A stretch of DNA of 49,985 nucleotides from Acholeplasmatales bacterium (GTDB lineage: Bacteria > Bacillota_I > Bacilli_A > Acholeplasmatales > Anaeroplasmataceae). The DNA lies in the NCBI GenBank assembly GCA_016288855.1, contig JAEELJ010000036.1:1-49985 (forward strand). The letters are read 5' to 3'. Below are positions 1 to 8,978 of the stretch, piece by piece. Positions within the stretch are counted from its first letter, which is position 1. Each line of letters begins with the position of its first letter. The position numbers and the translations under genes are program-made. The notes beneath the pieces were generated by a model. The model was not told the DNA's origin and did not search any database. It worked only from the letters and a program-made list of their open reading frames with translations.

Positions 1-268
1 CGCCTTGGTGGGCCTTTACCTCACCACCTAGCTAATGCGCCGCAGGCCCCTCATCAAGTGACATAATAATCTTTAATCGTTTAATCATGTGATTTTTAAC
101 GACCTATCCAGTATTATCCTTCGTTTCCAAAGGTTATCCTCGACTTGAAGACAGGTTACCTACGTGTTACTCACCCGTTCGCCATGGATAGCAAGCTACC
201 CATTCGACTTGCATGTATTAGGCATGCCGCCAGCGTTAATCCTGAGCCAGGATCAAACTCTCCAAAAA
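1..268 (-). rRNA. rrs: 16S ribosomal RNA, 5' portion (cut by window start)
   Basis: Read on the minus strand, this is the 5' end of 16S rRNA: the universal 27F primer site lies at 242-261, followed by the ACGCTGGCGG and ACATGCAAGTCGAA signatures and, near the window edge, the conserved ATTAGCTAGGTGGTGAGG stretch. Placing primer position 8 at base 261 puts the mature 5' end near 268. Only about the first 270 nt are present; the rest of the operon lies outside. The GGATTAACGCTGGCGGCATGCC variant is typical of Mollicutes-related Bacilli, which is my main lineage clue. Confidence 0.98.
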
Positions 269-429
269 AATTTATTTTTTAGAATTTTAATTCTTTTTGC
301 TCATTCATATTTCTAGTTTATTAAACTATTTGAATTGATCATTGTTTGTAATTCAATTTTACGTTTAATGTTTGTCATATACAGTTTTCAAAGACTCAAT
401 TTGTTTTGCGCTTTTCAGTGCGCCTCTAT
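269..429 (-). promoter_or_regulatory. rRNA leader with boxA-like antitermination site
   Basis: This is the untranslated leader between the rRNA promoter and 16S. At 382-397 the minus strand reads GAGTCTTTGAAAACTG, which resembles the boxA-containing rRNA leader element of Bacilli (TTCTTTGAAAACT) used by Nus-factor antitermination. The rest is AT-rich and would pair with spacer downstream of 16S to form the RNase III processing stem, which cannot be seen here. Confidence 0.6.
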
Positions 430-458
430 ATATTAGCACCAAGAAGTTTTATTGTCAA
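430..458 (-). promoter_or_regulatory. rRNA operon promoter (sigma-A type)
   Basis: On the minus strand a perfect -35 TTGACA (453-458) is separated by 17 bp from TAATAT (430-435). A TGC immediately before the -10 gives an extended -10 element. The transcript would start near 423 and run into the 16S leader. This is the strongest promoter in the window, as expected for an rRNA operon. Confidence 0.85.
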
Positions 459-567
459 CAACAAAATCATCTATTTTTATTATGAAATCGCTAACATTTT
501 AAACTTCTTTTAAAACCCAATAAAATCAGGACTTTTGTGCAATTTTTATCTGTATTTTGTAAAGAAA

Positions 568-594
568 ATAGGCTCCTTTTTTCAAGAAACCTAT
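568..594 (-). terminator. Rho-independent terminator of the MATE gene
   Basis: The minus-strand RNA forms an 11-bp stem (ATAGGTTTCTT with AAGGAGCCTAT, two G-U pairs) with a GAAAA loop, followed by TTTTCTTT. It lies just past the MATE stop codon and insulates it from the rRNA promoter. Confidence 0.75.
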
Positions 595-607
595 AAAATA
601 TTCTTTG

Positions 608-1996
608 TTAATTTAAAACTAATTCCTTATTAATATTTTCATTCCTTTTAAAGCCATATTTCATAGAAAAGAAAATTAATGACATAACACCAGATATTAT
701 CCATCCAATAGGCCATGCCCACCAAATACCACTTACACCTAGTATATAATTAAATACAAATGATAAACCAACTCTTAAAGCTAAATCTACTAATGTATCA
801 GCCATAAAGAACTTCATTAATCTAGATCCTCTTAATACACCATCAGTACATAGCTTTGTTGCAATAACAAAATAGAATGGTGAAACAATATATATAAATG
901 ATTTTCCAACATTATATGCCTGATCAATCTTTTCTCTTGGATTATCTACTGTTTCTATATCATTTATGAAGAATGAAAGTAAAACATTAGCTAATACTAA
1001 ATATAATAAAGTAATAACCAAAACTATAGTATATGCAATAATTAAACTAGAAAATAATCCTTTTCTAATTCTTTCATTCTTTCCTGCACCTAAATTTTGT
1101 GCTGTGTAATTAGATACACCATTTCCAACAGCTGTTAAAGATGTAATAATAACATTATTTAGCTTTATTGCAGCACCATATCCAGCCATAGCACCTGAAC
1201 CATATGCATTTATTTCTGCTTGAATAACTAAATTACCAATTGAAACAAATGATTGTTGAATAATTGATGGTATTGCTACACTTAAAAATGTTTTTAGAAC
1301 CTTTTTATCAAATATTTTAATTTTATCACTTGTTTCAAGCTTATGTAATTTCACTAAAACAACTAAGAATGATAATACTGCTGATATAACCTGACATATA
1401 AATGTAGCCCAAGCTAATCCAGCAACACCAAATCCTAAATATGCAAATAGCATATCAAGCAAAATATTAAATACACTTGATACTGCAAGGAATATAAATG
1501 GAGTTTTGCTATCTCCTAATGCCGCGAATATACCCGTTGCGATATTATATATAAATACAAAAGGTAATGAAAAGCAATAAATTAATAAATATTCTCTTGA
1601 TGGGCCAAGTAATGCCTCATCAGTCTTCATTAATCTTAATAATGGAGTACAAAGACTAATTCCTAATATCATTAATACTACACACATTATTAATGAAGTA
1701 ATAGTTGACGTATATACAGCTGTTTTAACCTTTGAATAGTTCTTAGAGCCAAAAAATTCTGCAACTATTACAGATGTTCCGATATTACATCCAAACGCAA
1801 ATGCAATAAAAACTAAAGTAACCTCATATGAATTTGATATTTCAGATAATGCATCATTACCAATCATTTGACCTGCAACTATAGAATCACCTATTGAATA
1901 CAATTGCTGAAACAAGGCTGATAAAAACAAAGGGATACAAAAAGCTATTAATAACTTTGTAGGATTTCCAATTGTTAAATCTCTATTTTTAACCAT
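608..1996 (-). CDS. MATE family multidrug/toxin efflux transporter
   Basis: The 462-residue protein is an integral membrane protein with about 12 hydrophobic segments in two similar halves, the layout of MATE (NorM/DinF-type) sodium- or proton-coupled efflux pumps. The N-terminal half has the typical GNPTKLLIAFCIPLFLSAL start and the ...YSIGDSIVAGQMIG segment of the bacterial family. An AAGGAT ribosome site precedes the ATG. It is divergent from a LysR regulator 100 bp away, which probably controls it. The substrate cannot be read from sequence. Confidence 0.93.
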   Translation of the reverse strand: MVKNRDLTIGNPTKLLIAFCIPLFLSALFQQLYSIGDSIVAGQMIGNDALSEISNSYEVTLVFIAFAFGCNIGTSVIVAEFFGSKNYSKVKTAVYTSTITSLIMCVVLMILGISLCTPLLRLMKTDEALLGPSREYLLIYCFSLPFVFIYNIATGIFAALGDSKTPFIFLAVSSVFNILLDMLFAYLGFGVAGLAWATFICQVISAVLSFLVVLVKLHKLETSDKIKIFDKKVLKTFLSVAIPSIIQQSFVSIGNLVIQAEINAYGSGAMAGYGAAIKLNNVIITSLTAVGNGVSNYTAQNLGAGKNERIRKGLFSSLIIAYTIVLVITLLYLVLANVLLSFFINDIETVDNPREKIDQAYNVGKSFIYIVSPFYFVIATKLCTDGVLRGSRLMKFFMADTLVDLALRVGLSFVFNYILGVSGIWWAWPIGWIISGVMSLIFFSMKYGFKRNENINKELVLN

Positions 1997-2057
1997 TCTA
2001 CCACATCCTTTTTAATGATATTGTAGAACAAAATATCTTATAAATAAAATATATATA

Positions 2058-2066
2058 TGATATAAT
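2058..2066 (+). promoter_or_regulatory. Extended -10 promoter of the LysR gene
   Basis: TGATATAAT is a perfect extended -10 element (hexamer 2061-2066) 31 bp before the LysR ATG, with only a poor -35. The 100-bp divergent region must also hold the MATE promoter and any LysR operator; no clear T-N11-A palindrome stands out in the AT-rich background. Confidence 0.5.
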
Positions 2067-2096
2067 AATTATATAAATTACTTATGGAGGTATTTT

Positions 2097-2960
2097 ATGG
2101 ATATTTCATATGACTACTATAAAGCATTTTATTATATTGCAAGAGAAAAAAGCTTTACTAAAGCTGCATCTATTCTTCTTACCTCTCAACCTAATCTATC
2201 AAGAATCGTTAGGATATTAGAAGATACATTAAATGTCAAATTATTAAATAGAGAAAAAAATGGTCTATCACTAACTGATGAAGGTATCATATTATATCAG
2301 CATTTAAATATTGCAATTAAGGAAATTGAAAATGCTGAAGATATATTATCAGATAGATTAAAGGAAGATATAGGTATTATTAGAATAGGTACAACTGAAA
2401 CAGCACTAAACCTATATCTTGCAAGAATTCTTATGGAATATCATAATATTAAGCCAAATATTCGTTTTAAAATAACAAATTATAATACTATAGATGCAAT
2501 TAAGGTACTAGATTTAAATTTAATAGATTTAGCATTTGTTACATCTCCTATTAAAAATAATAATTCAAAAAAAGTATTAGAATTTAAGGATATAATAATC
2601 GGAGGTTCTAATTTCAATAATTCATATTCTTTAACTGAATTATCAAAGCTTCCTAAGATTGGTCTTTCATCAAATACAGTTTCATATAAATACTATTCTG
2701 ATTTATTTAATGAAAAAGGATTATCCTATGATATTGATATTGAAGTATCTACTGTATCAGAAATAATACCTTTAGTAGAAAAAAACTTAGGTATAGCATT
2801 TATACCTAAGAGTTTAGTTAAAGATTATAATATGATACATGAAATTAAAACTGACCTAGACTTGAAAGAAAGGCAAGTTTTAATGCTTAAAGGCAATTTT
2901 GAGAATAGAATTACAAATTCATTTATAAACTTCATAAAAGACGAAAATAAGCCGAATTAA
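2097..2960 (+). CDS. LysR family transcriptional regulator
   Basis: The 287-residue protein begins with the LysR winged helix-turn-helix (about residues 1-60: YKAFYYIAREKSFTKAAS, LLTSQPNLSRIVRILED, LLNREKNGLSLTDEG), then a linker helix and a periplasmic-binding-type effector domain (about 90-285). GGAGG sits 9 bp before the ATG. It is the only plus-strand gene in the first 30 kb and is divergent from the MATE pump, the classic arrangement for a LysR activator and its target. The inducer is unknown. Confidence 0.92.
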   Translation: MDISYDYYKAFYYIAREKSFTKAASILLTSQPNLSRIVRILEDTLNVKLLNREKNGLSLTDEGIILYQHLNIAIKEIENAEDILSDRLKEDIGIIRIGTTETALNLYLARILMEYHNIKPNIRFKITNYNTIDAIKVLDLNLIDLAFVTSPIKNNNSKKVLEFKDIIIGGSNFNNSYSLTELSKLPKIGLSSNTVSYKYYSDLFNEKGLSYDIDIEVSTVSEIIPLVEKNLGIAFIPKSLVKDYNMIHEIKTDLDLKERQVLMLKGNFENRITNSFINFIKDENKPN

Positions 2961-2972
2961 TCGGCTTTTTTC
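2949..2972 (+). terminator. Convergent terminator between LysR and TldE genes
   Basis: AAGCCGA, loop ATTAA, TCGGCTT followed by a T run. The hairpin includes the last LysR codons (AAG CCG AAT TAA). The opposite strand can use the same stem for the TldE operon, though with a poorer T tract. Confidence 0.8.
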
Positions 2973-4247
2973 TTATAATACTTTAGCATTATTAAACATT
3001 AATAATTTAGGTCCTAAATATCCCTCATAAACCTCTTCTTCCTTTGATAATACTAAATTATCAAATAAAGATTTAATAGATGTTTGGAAGGATACACCTG
3101 TAATAGGCTTTATACCATCCTTAGTATGTAAATATCCTAATCTAATTTCTCCACCTACATAATCATTATACATATCAACCTGTAAGCCAGATAATGAAAC
3201 TAATTCAAAATATGGTAATTTAAAATCCTTAATTGATGTATTACCACACTCTACTTTTTTATTAGATAATGCACCTGTGTTTTTCATATTAGTATATGTT
3301 GCATATTTAACACCACCAAAATATGAAATAACCTTACCATTATCAATTAGCTTAGTAGTTAATAAAGATGAACCATCAGAATCAAATTTATGGTTATTAG
3401 ATCCACCTTTTATTTCTGATGCCATGGTTAAAGTTAGCTTATCACATTTATTACTTGGATTTAGGTCATCACCAATTTTAATAATGTTTGCTTCCTGATA
3501 TACTGATGCATAGCTTAATTGTAATGCAATTTCATTAAATAACGTTTGTTGTTCAAGACCTCTTATTGCAATAGGGCAGTTGATTTCCTCTTCAGGCTTT
3601 TTTGCCTCAAATCTAGCTTTAACTTCCATTAATGCTTCATTAATTTTTAGAGTAATATCATCTAAATTAAGATTAGAGAAATTATATTGCTTATATAATT
3701 CTACAGAATCATTACCAATTGTCCAAGTAGGAATTGCCTCAACCATTGCTTCATATGATACTTCTTTTCTATCAATATTAGTTGATGTAACAATTCTTCT
3801 TGTAATCTTTTTAACAAATATTTCTAAAGCATTAATTGATGCGTTAGTAATATTATCTGCCTTAAATGCTGCTTCACTTATTTTTTCAGCAATGTCCTTT
3901 AAATTATATTCTTTGAAATTAGATTCAATTTCATCATTTGATTTAATATCACTTTCTAATGAATATACTTTATTAGAGACCTCCTTAGCATTTAAAATAG
4001 TATTATTTATTTTTTCTTCAATTTCTTCTTCAGTTTGAGACTTAAATACTTTAAAAGATGCATCCCCAATAAATCCATCATGCATGATATATAAAGTTAC
4101 ACTATATTCAGTAGTTGATACATTTCTTACAGTCTCTATATTCTTATGAACAAAATATAATTCGCTTGAAATTACATTTCTTTCTATTATTTTATATGAA
4201 GATATTTCTTTATTATTTTTTAATAATTTTTCGATTAAATTTATCAT
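2973..4247 (-). CDS. tldE: TldE/PmbA-like metalloprotease subunit (non-catalytic partner)
   Basis: The 424-residue protein matches the TldD/PmbA (U62) fold but lacks the HExxxH zinc motif, as expected for TldE, which forms the heterodimeric peptidase with TldD. Conserved family features include the C-terminal SLSGLQVDMYNDYVGGEIRLGYLH region. The chosen ATG at 4247 overlaps the TldD stop as ATGA and has AAGGTGA at the right spacing; an upstream in-frame ATG at 4265 has no such site. In Escherichia coli the pair matures microcin B17 and degrades unstructured peptides; no peptide substrate gene is recognisable here. Confidence 0.9.
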   Translation of the reverse strand: MINLIEKLLKNNKEISSYKIIERNVISSELYFVHKNIETVRNVSTTEYSVTLYIMHDGFIGDASFKVFKSQTEEEIEEKINNTILNAKEVSNKVYSLESDIKSNDEIESNFKEYNLKDIAEKISEAAFKADNITNASINALEIFVKKITRRIVTSTNIDRKEVSYEAMVEAIPTWTIGNDSVELYKQYNFSNLNLDDITLKINEALMEVKARFEAKKPEEEINCPIAIRGLEQQTLFNEIALQLSYASVYQEANIIKIGDDLNPSNKCDKLTLTMASEIKGGSNNHKFDSDGSSLLTTKLIDNGKVISYFGGVKYATYTNMKNTGALSNKKVECGNTSIKDFKLPYFELVSLSGLQVDMYNDYVGGEIRLGYLHTKDGIKPITGVSFQTSIKSLFDNLVLSKEEEVYEGYLGPKLLMFNNAKVL

Positions 4248-5644
4248 GATAACTTCACCTTGCATTTAACATTTGCTCCACCACTAGAAACCTTTACCCA
4301 TTCCTTGTAGCCCTTTCCACAATAACCTGAACCTTCAATTTCATAATCATTTGAAATCATAGTTATACTCTTTAATAAATCAGGTACATAACCACTCATT
4401 ACTGCAGGTGAGAAATAATTATCAGTTAGCTTACCATCAATAATTTCTATTGCATATTCAGCAGTACATTGAATATTCCAATTCTTTGGATCTTCCATTC
4501 CGTTATTAGTCTCAGCTAAATAAAAACCATGCTTAATAGATTTAATCATTTCATCTAATGTACTATTACCCTTTAAGAAGAAGGTATTAGTCATTCTTGT
4601 ATATGTCTTATGGCTAAATGATTGTCTTCTACCATTACCTGTAGGCTTGCAGCCTAATTGTAATGCTGATTGCATATCACATATACCACTCTTAAGCTTA
4701 CCATCAACAATAATATCAGTATCTCCTGCAAGAATTCCATCATCATCAAAGAAATATGATGCAACACTTAAATCAGATTTAGCTCCATCCTTCATATTTA
4801 GAATTGTAGATGCAACATATTCACCCATACAATGCTTAGCATATGCACGGTCCTTTACAAATTGATCCATTTCAACGCCATGTCCAAATGCTTCATGAGC
4901 AATAAGACCTGTAATAGATGCATCAGTTATTACATCATAGAATCCAGGAACAATTGGCTTTGCAAGTGTAAGCTTATGTGCTTTTGAAACAAGCTTATCC
5001 ATTAATGTAGGAAGCTTATCTAAAACTTCCTTAACATTTATAGAATATGCTCCTTCTCTTACTTGTACTTGCTTACCATTTTCATTAACCATTAATATTA
5101 TAATGCCATTAACCCAAGTATAGTTTTGAGTTAAGCACTTATTTTTTGATACAAATATTTTTGAAACATCAGTTGTCATTAAAATACAGCCTGCAGTTAA
5201 GCATGAAGGACACTTATTAATTAATTCATCTTTAATATTTGATGCACTTACTAATAAATCCTTTGCTTGATAATTTGAAAGATCTGATTCTCTAACAAAA
5301 TCCTTTTCAAGCTTTTCTTCATCAATTGCATATCTTTTTATATGCTTACTTTCTAAAGATTTTGATATTTTAGATTCTAAAACAATCTTTAAAGCTAATT
5401 CTTTAATATCACCATTAATATCATCAAGTGAATATTCAAAGAATATATCATCATTTGTCATTTTAACAACAAATCCACATTCATTATAACCATCATCACT
5501 AACAGTTTGATTTTGCTTTGTTGCTTGAGCTCTTATACCTTTAACATCAGTACCTAAAATACTAACATATTTATAAGTTTTACTTAATTCTTTAACTAAG
5601 CATTTTAAAGCTTCTTTTCTAGAAGCTAAAAATTTTGAAAACAT
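4244..5644 (-). CDS. tldD: TldD-like zinc metallopeptidase
   Basis: The 466-residue protein carries the U62 zinc motif HEAFGH (HExxxH) within GLIAHEAFGHGVEMD, and the GNGRRQSFSHKTYTRMTNTF segment of TldD proteins. It is the catalytic subunit of the TldD/TldE peptidase, a cytosolic enzyme that cleaves unfolded peptides and matures some ribosomally made peptides. It is the sixth gene of a seven-gene operon; its TGA stop overlaps the TldE start. It lies 18 bp after the FabK-like gene. Confidence 0.93.
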   Translation of the reverse strand: MFSKFLASRKEALKCLVKELSKTYKYVSILGTDVKGIRAQATKQNQTVSDDGYNECGFVVKMTNDDIFFEYSLDDINGDIKELALKIVLESKISKSLESKHIKRYAIDEEKLEKDFVRESDLSNYQAKDLLVSASNIKDELINKCPSCLTAGCILMTTDVSKIFVSKNKCLTQNYTWVNGIIILMVNENGKQVQVREGAYSINVKEVLDKLPTLMDKLVSKAHKLTLAKPIVPGFYDVITDASITGLIAHEAFGHGVEMDQFVKDRAYAKHCMGEYVASTILNMKDGAKSDLSVASYFFDDDGILAGDTDIIVDGKLKSGICDMQSALQLGCKPTGNGRRQSFSHKTYTRMTNTFFLKGNSTLDEMIKSIKHGFYLAETNNGMEDPKNWNIQCTAEYAIEIIDGKLTDNYFSPAVMSGYVPDLLKSITMISNDYEIEGSGYCGKGYKEWVKVSSGGANVKCKVKLS

Positions 5645-5662
5645 ATTTTAACTACCCTTTCT

Positions 5663-6613
5663 TTATATATTATTTATTTCATCCATTAAAGACAAATACT
5701 TCTTATTTGCTTCCTTTGCCTCAAGAATAATATCTTCAAATATTTTCTTAACAGGCTTAATTTCACTAATCACAGATGATATTTCACCAGCCATTAGTGA
5801 ACCATTAATAACATCACCAGAAATTGCCTTTTTTAAAGAGCCTACAGTTAATAATTCTAAATCTAAAACAGATGTAGCATCCTTTTCAATCTTATGATAA
5901 TTTGCAGACATTTCATTTTTAATTACTCTAACAGGTAAACCAAATTTTAATCCTGTAAGAGTAGTCTTATTATCTCTTGAATTAATAATTGCTTCTTTAT
6001 ATTTAATATCAACATTTGCTTCTTCTGATGCTAAAAATCTTGTTCCCATTTGAATACCTTGACATCCCATCATTAAAGCAGCATTTAGGGACTCACCTGT
6101 TGCAAAACCACCTGCAGCTATGATTCTAACATCAGGAAATTCTTTTTTAAAAACTTGAATTAAAGGAAGGGTTGATTCAAAACCAACATGTCCTCCTGAT
6201 TCAGTTCCTTCAACAATAAATCCAAAAGGATTATATTTATATAATCTCTTTGCAAAAGATGTACTTGAAACTAATGCAAAGACTTTAACATTAGCTTCAT
6301 TCAATCTATCCATATATTTAACAGGACTACCTGCACCAAAAATAACAATTGGTACCTTCTCTTCTATTATTAAATCAACAATGTCATCACTATAGGGACT
6401 TTGAAGCATTATATTAACTCCAAAAGGCTTTGATGTTAAAGTCCTAATTAAATCAATTTCTTTTTTTACCTCATCCTTAGTCATGTCTCCTGAAGCAATT
6501 ACACCTAATCCTCCAGCATTAGAAATAACGGAAGCAAATCTTGCGTCCGTTATTCTAGCCATTGCACCTAAGAATATAGGATATTTTATACCTAATTCTT
6601 TATTTATTAACAT
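5663..6613 (-). CDS. fabK: FabK-like enoyl-ACP reductase / nitronate monooxygenase family flavoprotein
   Basis: A 316-residue FMN-dependent TIM-barrel protein. Features shared with FabK and nitronate monooxygenases are YPIFLGAMA near the N-terminus, SNAGGLGVIASG, KPFGVNIML, ESGGHVG (active-site His region), AAGGFATG and MGTRF. The C-terminal GDVINGSLMAGEISSVISEIKPVKKIFEDI resembles FabK more than the detoxifying nitronate enzymes. FabK reduces enoyl-ACP in fatty acid synthesis, but no other fatty-acid gene lies nearby; the operon partners are an aldo/keto reductase and TldD/E. The choice between FabK and nitronate monooxygenase is tentative. Confidence 0.75.
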   Translation of the reverse strand: MLINKELGIKYPIFLGAMARITDARFASVISNAGGLGVIASGDMTKDEVKKEIDLIRTLTSKPFGVNIMLQSPYSDDIVDLIIEEKVPIVIFGAGSPVKYMDRLNEANVKVFALVSSTSFAKRLYKYNPFGFIVEGTESGGHVGFESTLPLIQVFKKEFPDVRIIAAGGFATGESLNAALMMGCQGIQMGTRFLASEEANVDIKYKEAIINSRDNKTTLTGLKFGLPVRVIKNEMSANYHKIEKDATSVLDLELLTVGSLKKAISGDVINGSLMAGEISSVISEIKPVKKIFEDIILEAKEANKKYLSLMDEINNI

Positions 6614-6625
6614 TTTAACTCCTAA

Positions 6626-7423
6626 TTAACTTCTAAATGGTCTTGTTGATGCTTGAGGAGTTAAGCTATTTAAATATTCAATATCCTTTTCCTCAAGCTT
6701 AAAATCAACATCCAAATTTGCTTTTATTCTTTCTTCCTTAGTAGATTTAACAAGTGGCACAGTATTTGTATCAATACAATATCTAATGCAAATTTGTGCT
6801 TCTGTCTTGCCGTATTTCTTTGCCATTTTCTTAACTTCATCACTTTGTAAAAGTTCTGATGTTGCAAGTGGAGAATAAGCCATTATTACAATGTTATTCT
6901 TTATGCAATAATTATATGTATCTATTTGTCTATTTCCAATAAAATATCTAATTTGATTAGCCATAGGCATAACACCTGTAGCCTTATAAAGCTTTTCTAT
7001 TTCATCAGGGTGGAAATTTGAAACACCTATTGCGCCAACCTTACCAGCCTTATATAAATCACAAAAAGCCTTCCAAACCTCAATATTACCTTCCATGCAA
7101 TCCTTGCCCTGCTGATCCCATGGCCATGGTGCATGTATTAAATATAAATCTATTCTACCAAGCTTCTTTAATGATTCATTAAAATGAGAAATTGCCTCAT
7201 CATAAGTTTTATATTGTGCAGGAAGCTTAGTTACAATAAATATATCCTCTGTTGACTTAAATGAACTAATACATTCTTTTTCATTACCATAAGATTCAGC
7301 TGTATCAATCATTTTATATCCAGCTTCATATGCCATCTTACAAGCTAAGGATGCATCCTTAGGATCAATTTGCCATGTGCCAAAACCAATCTCTGGCATC
7401 ATAAGTCCATTATATAATTTCAT
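6626..7423 (-). CDS. Aldo/keto reductase
   Basis: A 265-residue (alpha/beta)8 NADPH-dependent oxidoreductase. The catalytic tetrad is visible: Asp40 and Tyr45 (DTAESYGNE), Lys66 (VTKLP) and His97 (YLIHAPW). GVSNF and the C-terminal VPLVKSTKEERIKANLDV cofactor segment match the AKR5 / 2,5-diketo-gluconate reductase type. The likely role is reduction of small aldehydes or ketones in the cytosol. It is the fourth gene of the operon, with gaps of 12-13 bp on each side. The substrate cannot be assigned. Confidence 0.92.
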   Translation of the reverse strand: MKLYNGLMMPEIGFGTWQIDPKDASLACKMAYEAGYKMIDTAESYGNEKECISSFKSTEDIFIVTKLPAQYKTYDEAISHFNESLKKLGRIDLYLIHAPWPWDQQGKDCMEGNIEVWKAFCDLYKAGKVGAIGVSNFHPDEIEKLYKATGVMPMANQIRYFIGNRQIDTYNYCIKNNIVIMAYSPLATSELLQSDEVKKMAKKYGKTEAQICIRYCIDTNTVPLVKSTKEERIKANLDVDFKLEEKDIEYLNSLTPQASTRPFRS

Positions 7424-7436
7424 AAAATCCCACCTT

Positions 7437-8756
7437 TTATTGATAAATAATTGTTACTTCTTCAGTTGTATTATCTATTGTTATATTTTTGATCTTATTT
7501 CCATAAGTTCCTAATAATTCACTTAAAGGAATTTCAATAGATTGCATTATAGTACCATCACCATCAGTGAATGCACTTGCTTTTATTTTTCCTGCATATA
7601 CATTATTAATGTTAATTATTACTAATCTATTATCCTTATCAAAGTTAAAATCAATACTAATTAATGCAACTGAATTAGTTTGATTAAATTTAAAATTACC
7701 TACTAATTCTTCATTTCCTAAATCAAAATAAGGATTAGAAATACTTAATGTTACTAATTCATCACCAAGATTAATATTTTTATTAAATTCAGCAATTCTA
7801 CTATTTAATCCGTCATTAATTAACGCATTAAATTCATCCTCTGATAGAGTTGTTGGATTATTTTCTAAAGAATCAGTTACGATTCTTGCAAAAACATCCA
7901 TCTTATTAGCTGTAATTTCATTTATAGCATCACTTGAGAAAATATTATTTGTATCTACATCTAGGTAAATCTTTGGTTCAGTATCAGTATCACGCTTTTT
8001 AATATTCACCTGATAGTCACAAGATTGTAATAAAGATAATAAGAATTCATCACTACAACCATTCTTTAAAACTTCATCAAAATTCAAATATAAAGCCATT
8101 CTATTAACATCAAAATTAACACCTGAATCAATATTTAAATTAAAATTCTTTAATACTGATTTGATCCAAGATGCAGAAACACCTAATGTATTACCTAGCT
8201 TTAATTCACTAAATTCAATATCTAAGATATGCTTATCATCTTTAAAATTAACACAAGATGCACCTGAATCAACTAATTCACTACCAGTTTTAACGCTAAT
8301 ATTTGCAGCCAAATATAATGAAGTTTGATAGAAAGATAATGCATTTAATCTAATTTTAGCTGCTAATGTTAAATCTTCATTCATGATAAATTCAACAGTA
8401 TTGAATCTAATATTATTTTCTTCTAATATATACTTCTTTTCGTCACTAGAACCATCATAATATTTTTCATTACCATCCATAGTTCTAATCATTTCAAAAA
8501 CAAAATCATTTAAAGTATCTGCAGTAATACCAATTTCAATTTTATTTTTGTCTTCTTCATAATTTGATTCATATATACTATTTAATGAATCAACCATTTC
8601 AGTACCAACAACATGCTCAAGCTTTAAATGAGATCCATATGGATCAAATCCTAAAGTAGAACCATCAAATGCAATAACTGCTAAAACTATAATACCAATT
8701 GTTAATAATAAAATGATTACTAATAAAGTTATAATTATTCTTTTTAAAATTTTCAT
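7437..8756 (-). CDS. Membrane-anchored exported protein of unknown function
   Basis: The 439-residue protein has a strong N-terminal hydrophobic segment (about residues 7-29) after KILKR and no lipobox, so it is probably anchored by an uncleaved signal. The rest is polar, rich in Asn/Asp/Ser and beta-prone, with stretches such as LGVSASWIKSVLKNFNLNIDSGVNF suggesting a repeated or lipid-binding-type fold. I do not recognise a family. It lies 4 bp after a 68-residue membrane protein and 13 bp before the aldo/keto reductase, so it belongs to the tldDE operon. Confidence 0.8.
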   Translation of the reverse strand: MKILKRIIITLLVIILLLTIGIIVLAVIAFDGSTLGFDPYGSHLKLEHVVGTEMVDSLNSIYESNYEEDKNKIEIGITADTLNDFVFEMIRTMDGNEKYYDGSSDEKKYILEENNIRFNTVEFIMNEDLTLAAKIRLNALSFYQTSLYLAANISVKTGSELVDSGASCVNFKDDKHILDIEFSELKLGNTLGVSASWIKSVLKNFNLNIDSGVNFDVNRMALYLNFDEVLKNGCSDEFLLSLLQSCDYQVNIKKRDTDTEPKIYLDVDTNNIFSSDAINEITANKMDVFARIVTDSLENNPTTLSEDEFNALINDGLNSRIAEFNKNINLGDELVTLSISNPYFDLGNEELVGNFKFNQTNSVALISIDFNFDKDNRLVIININNVYAGKIKASAFTDGDGTIMQSIEIPLSELLGTYGNKIKNITIDNTTEEVTIIYQ

Positions 8757-8760
8757 ATTA

Positions 8761-8967
8761 TTACCTCTTAAATTTGCTTAACCATATTAAAGTTAATAAA
8801 AATAAAATTCCACCAAATATCATGATGAATGTTCCATACATTTCATTTATATTAGTAAACATCCAACCAAATATAAAAATAGGAATAGAAAGTGAGGCTA
8901 ACAATATTAAAATAGTTAGTTTAAAATTTGATAATTTTGAATGTGATTTTTCTAAACTTGTTGCCAT
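8761..8967 (-). CDS. Small two-helix membrane protein
   Basis: A 68-residue protein with two hydrophobic segments (about 18-36 and 46-63) and a basic C-terminus (LSKFKR). No family recognised. It lies 11 bp after the DUF1294 gene and 4 bp before the anchored protein; this tight spacing supports it as a real gene in the operon. Confidence 0.7.
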   Translation of the reverse strand: MATSLEKSHSKLSNFKLTILILLASLSIPIFIFGWMFTNINEMYGTFIMIFGGILFLLTLIWLSKFKR

Positions 8968-8978
8968 ACTATAATCTC

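Noticed and set aside
3580-4038. Plus-strand 152-codon frame inside the TldE gene
   Set aside because: Antisense shadow: no ribosome site, composition follows the TldE codons, and TldE is conserved over this span.
4244-4247. TGA as a Trp codon (Mollicutes code)
   Set aside because: Full-length, intact proteins use TGG for Trp everywhere and contain no in-frame TGA; TGA marks natural ends of three genes.
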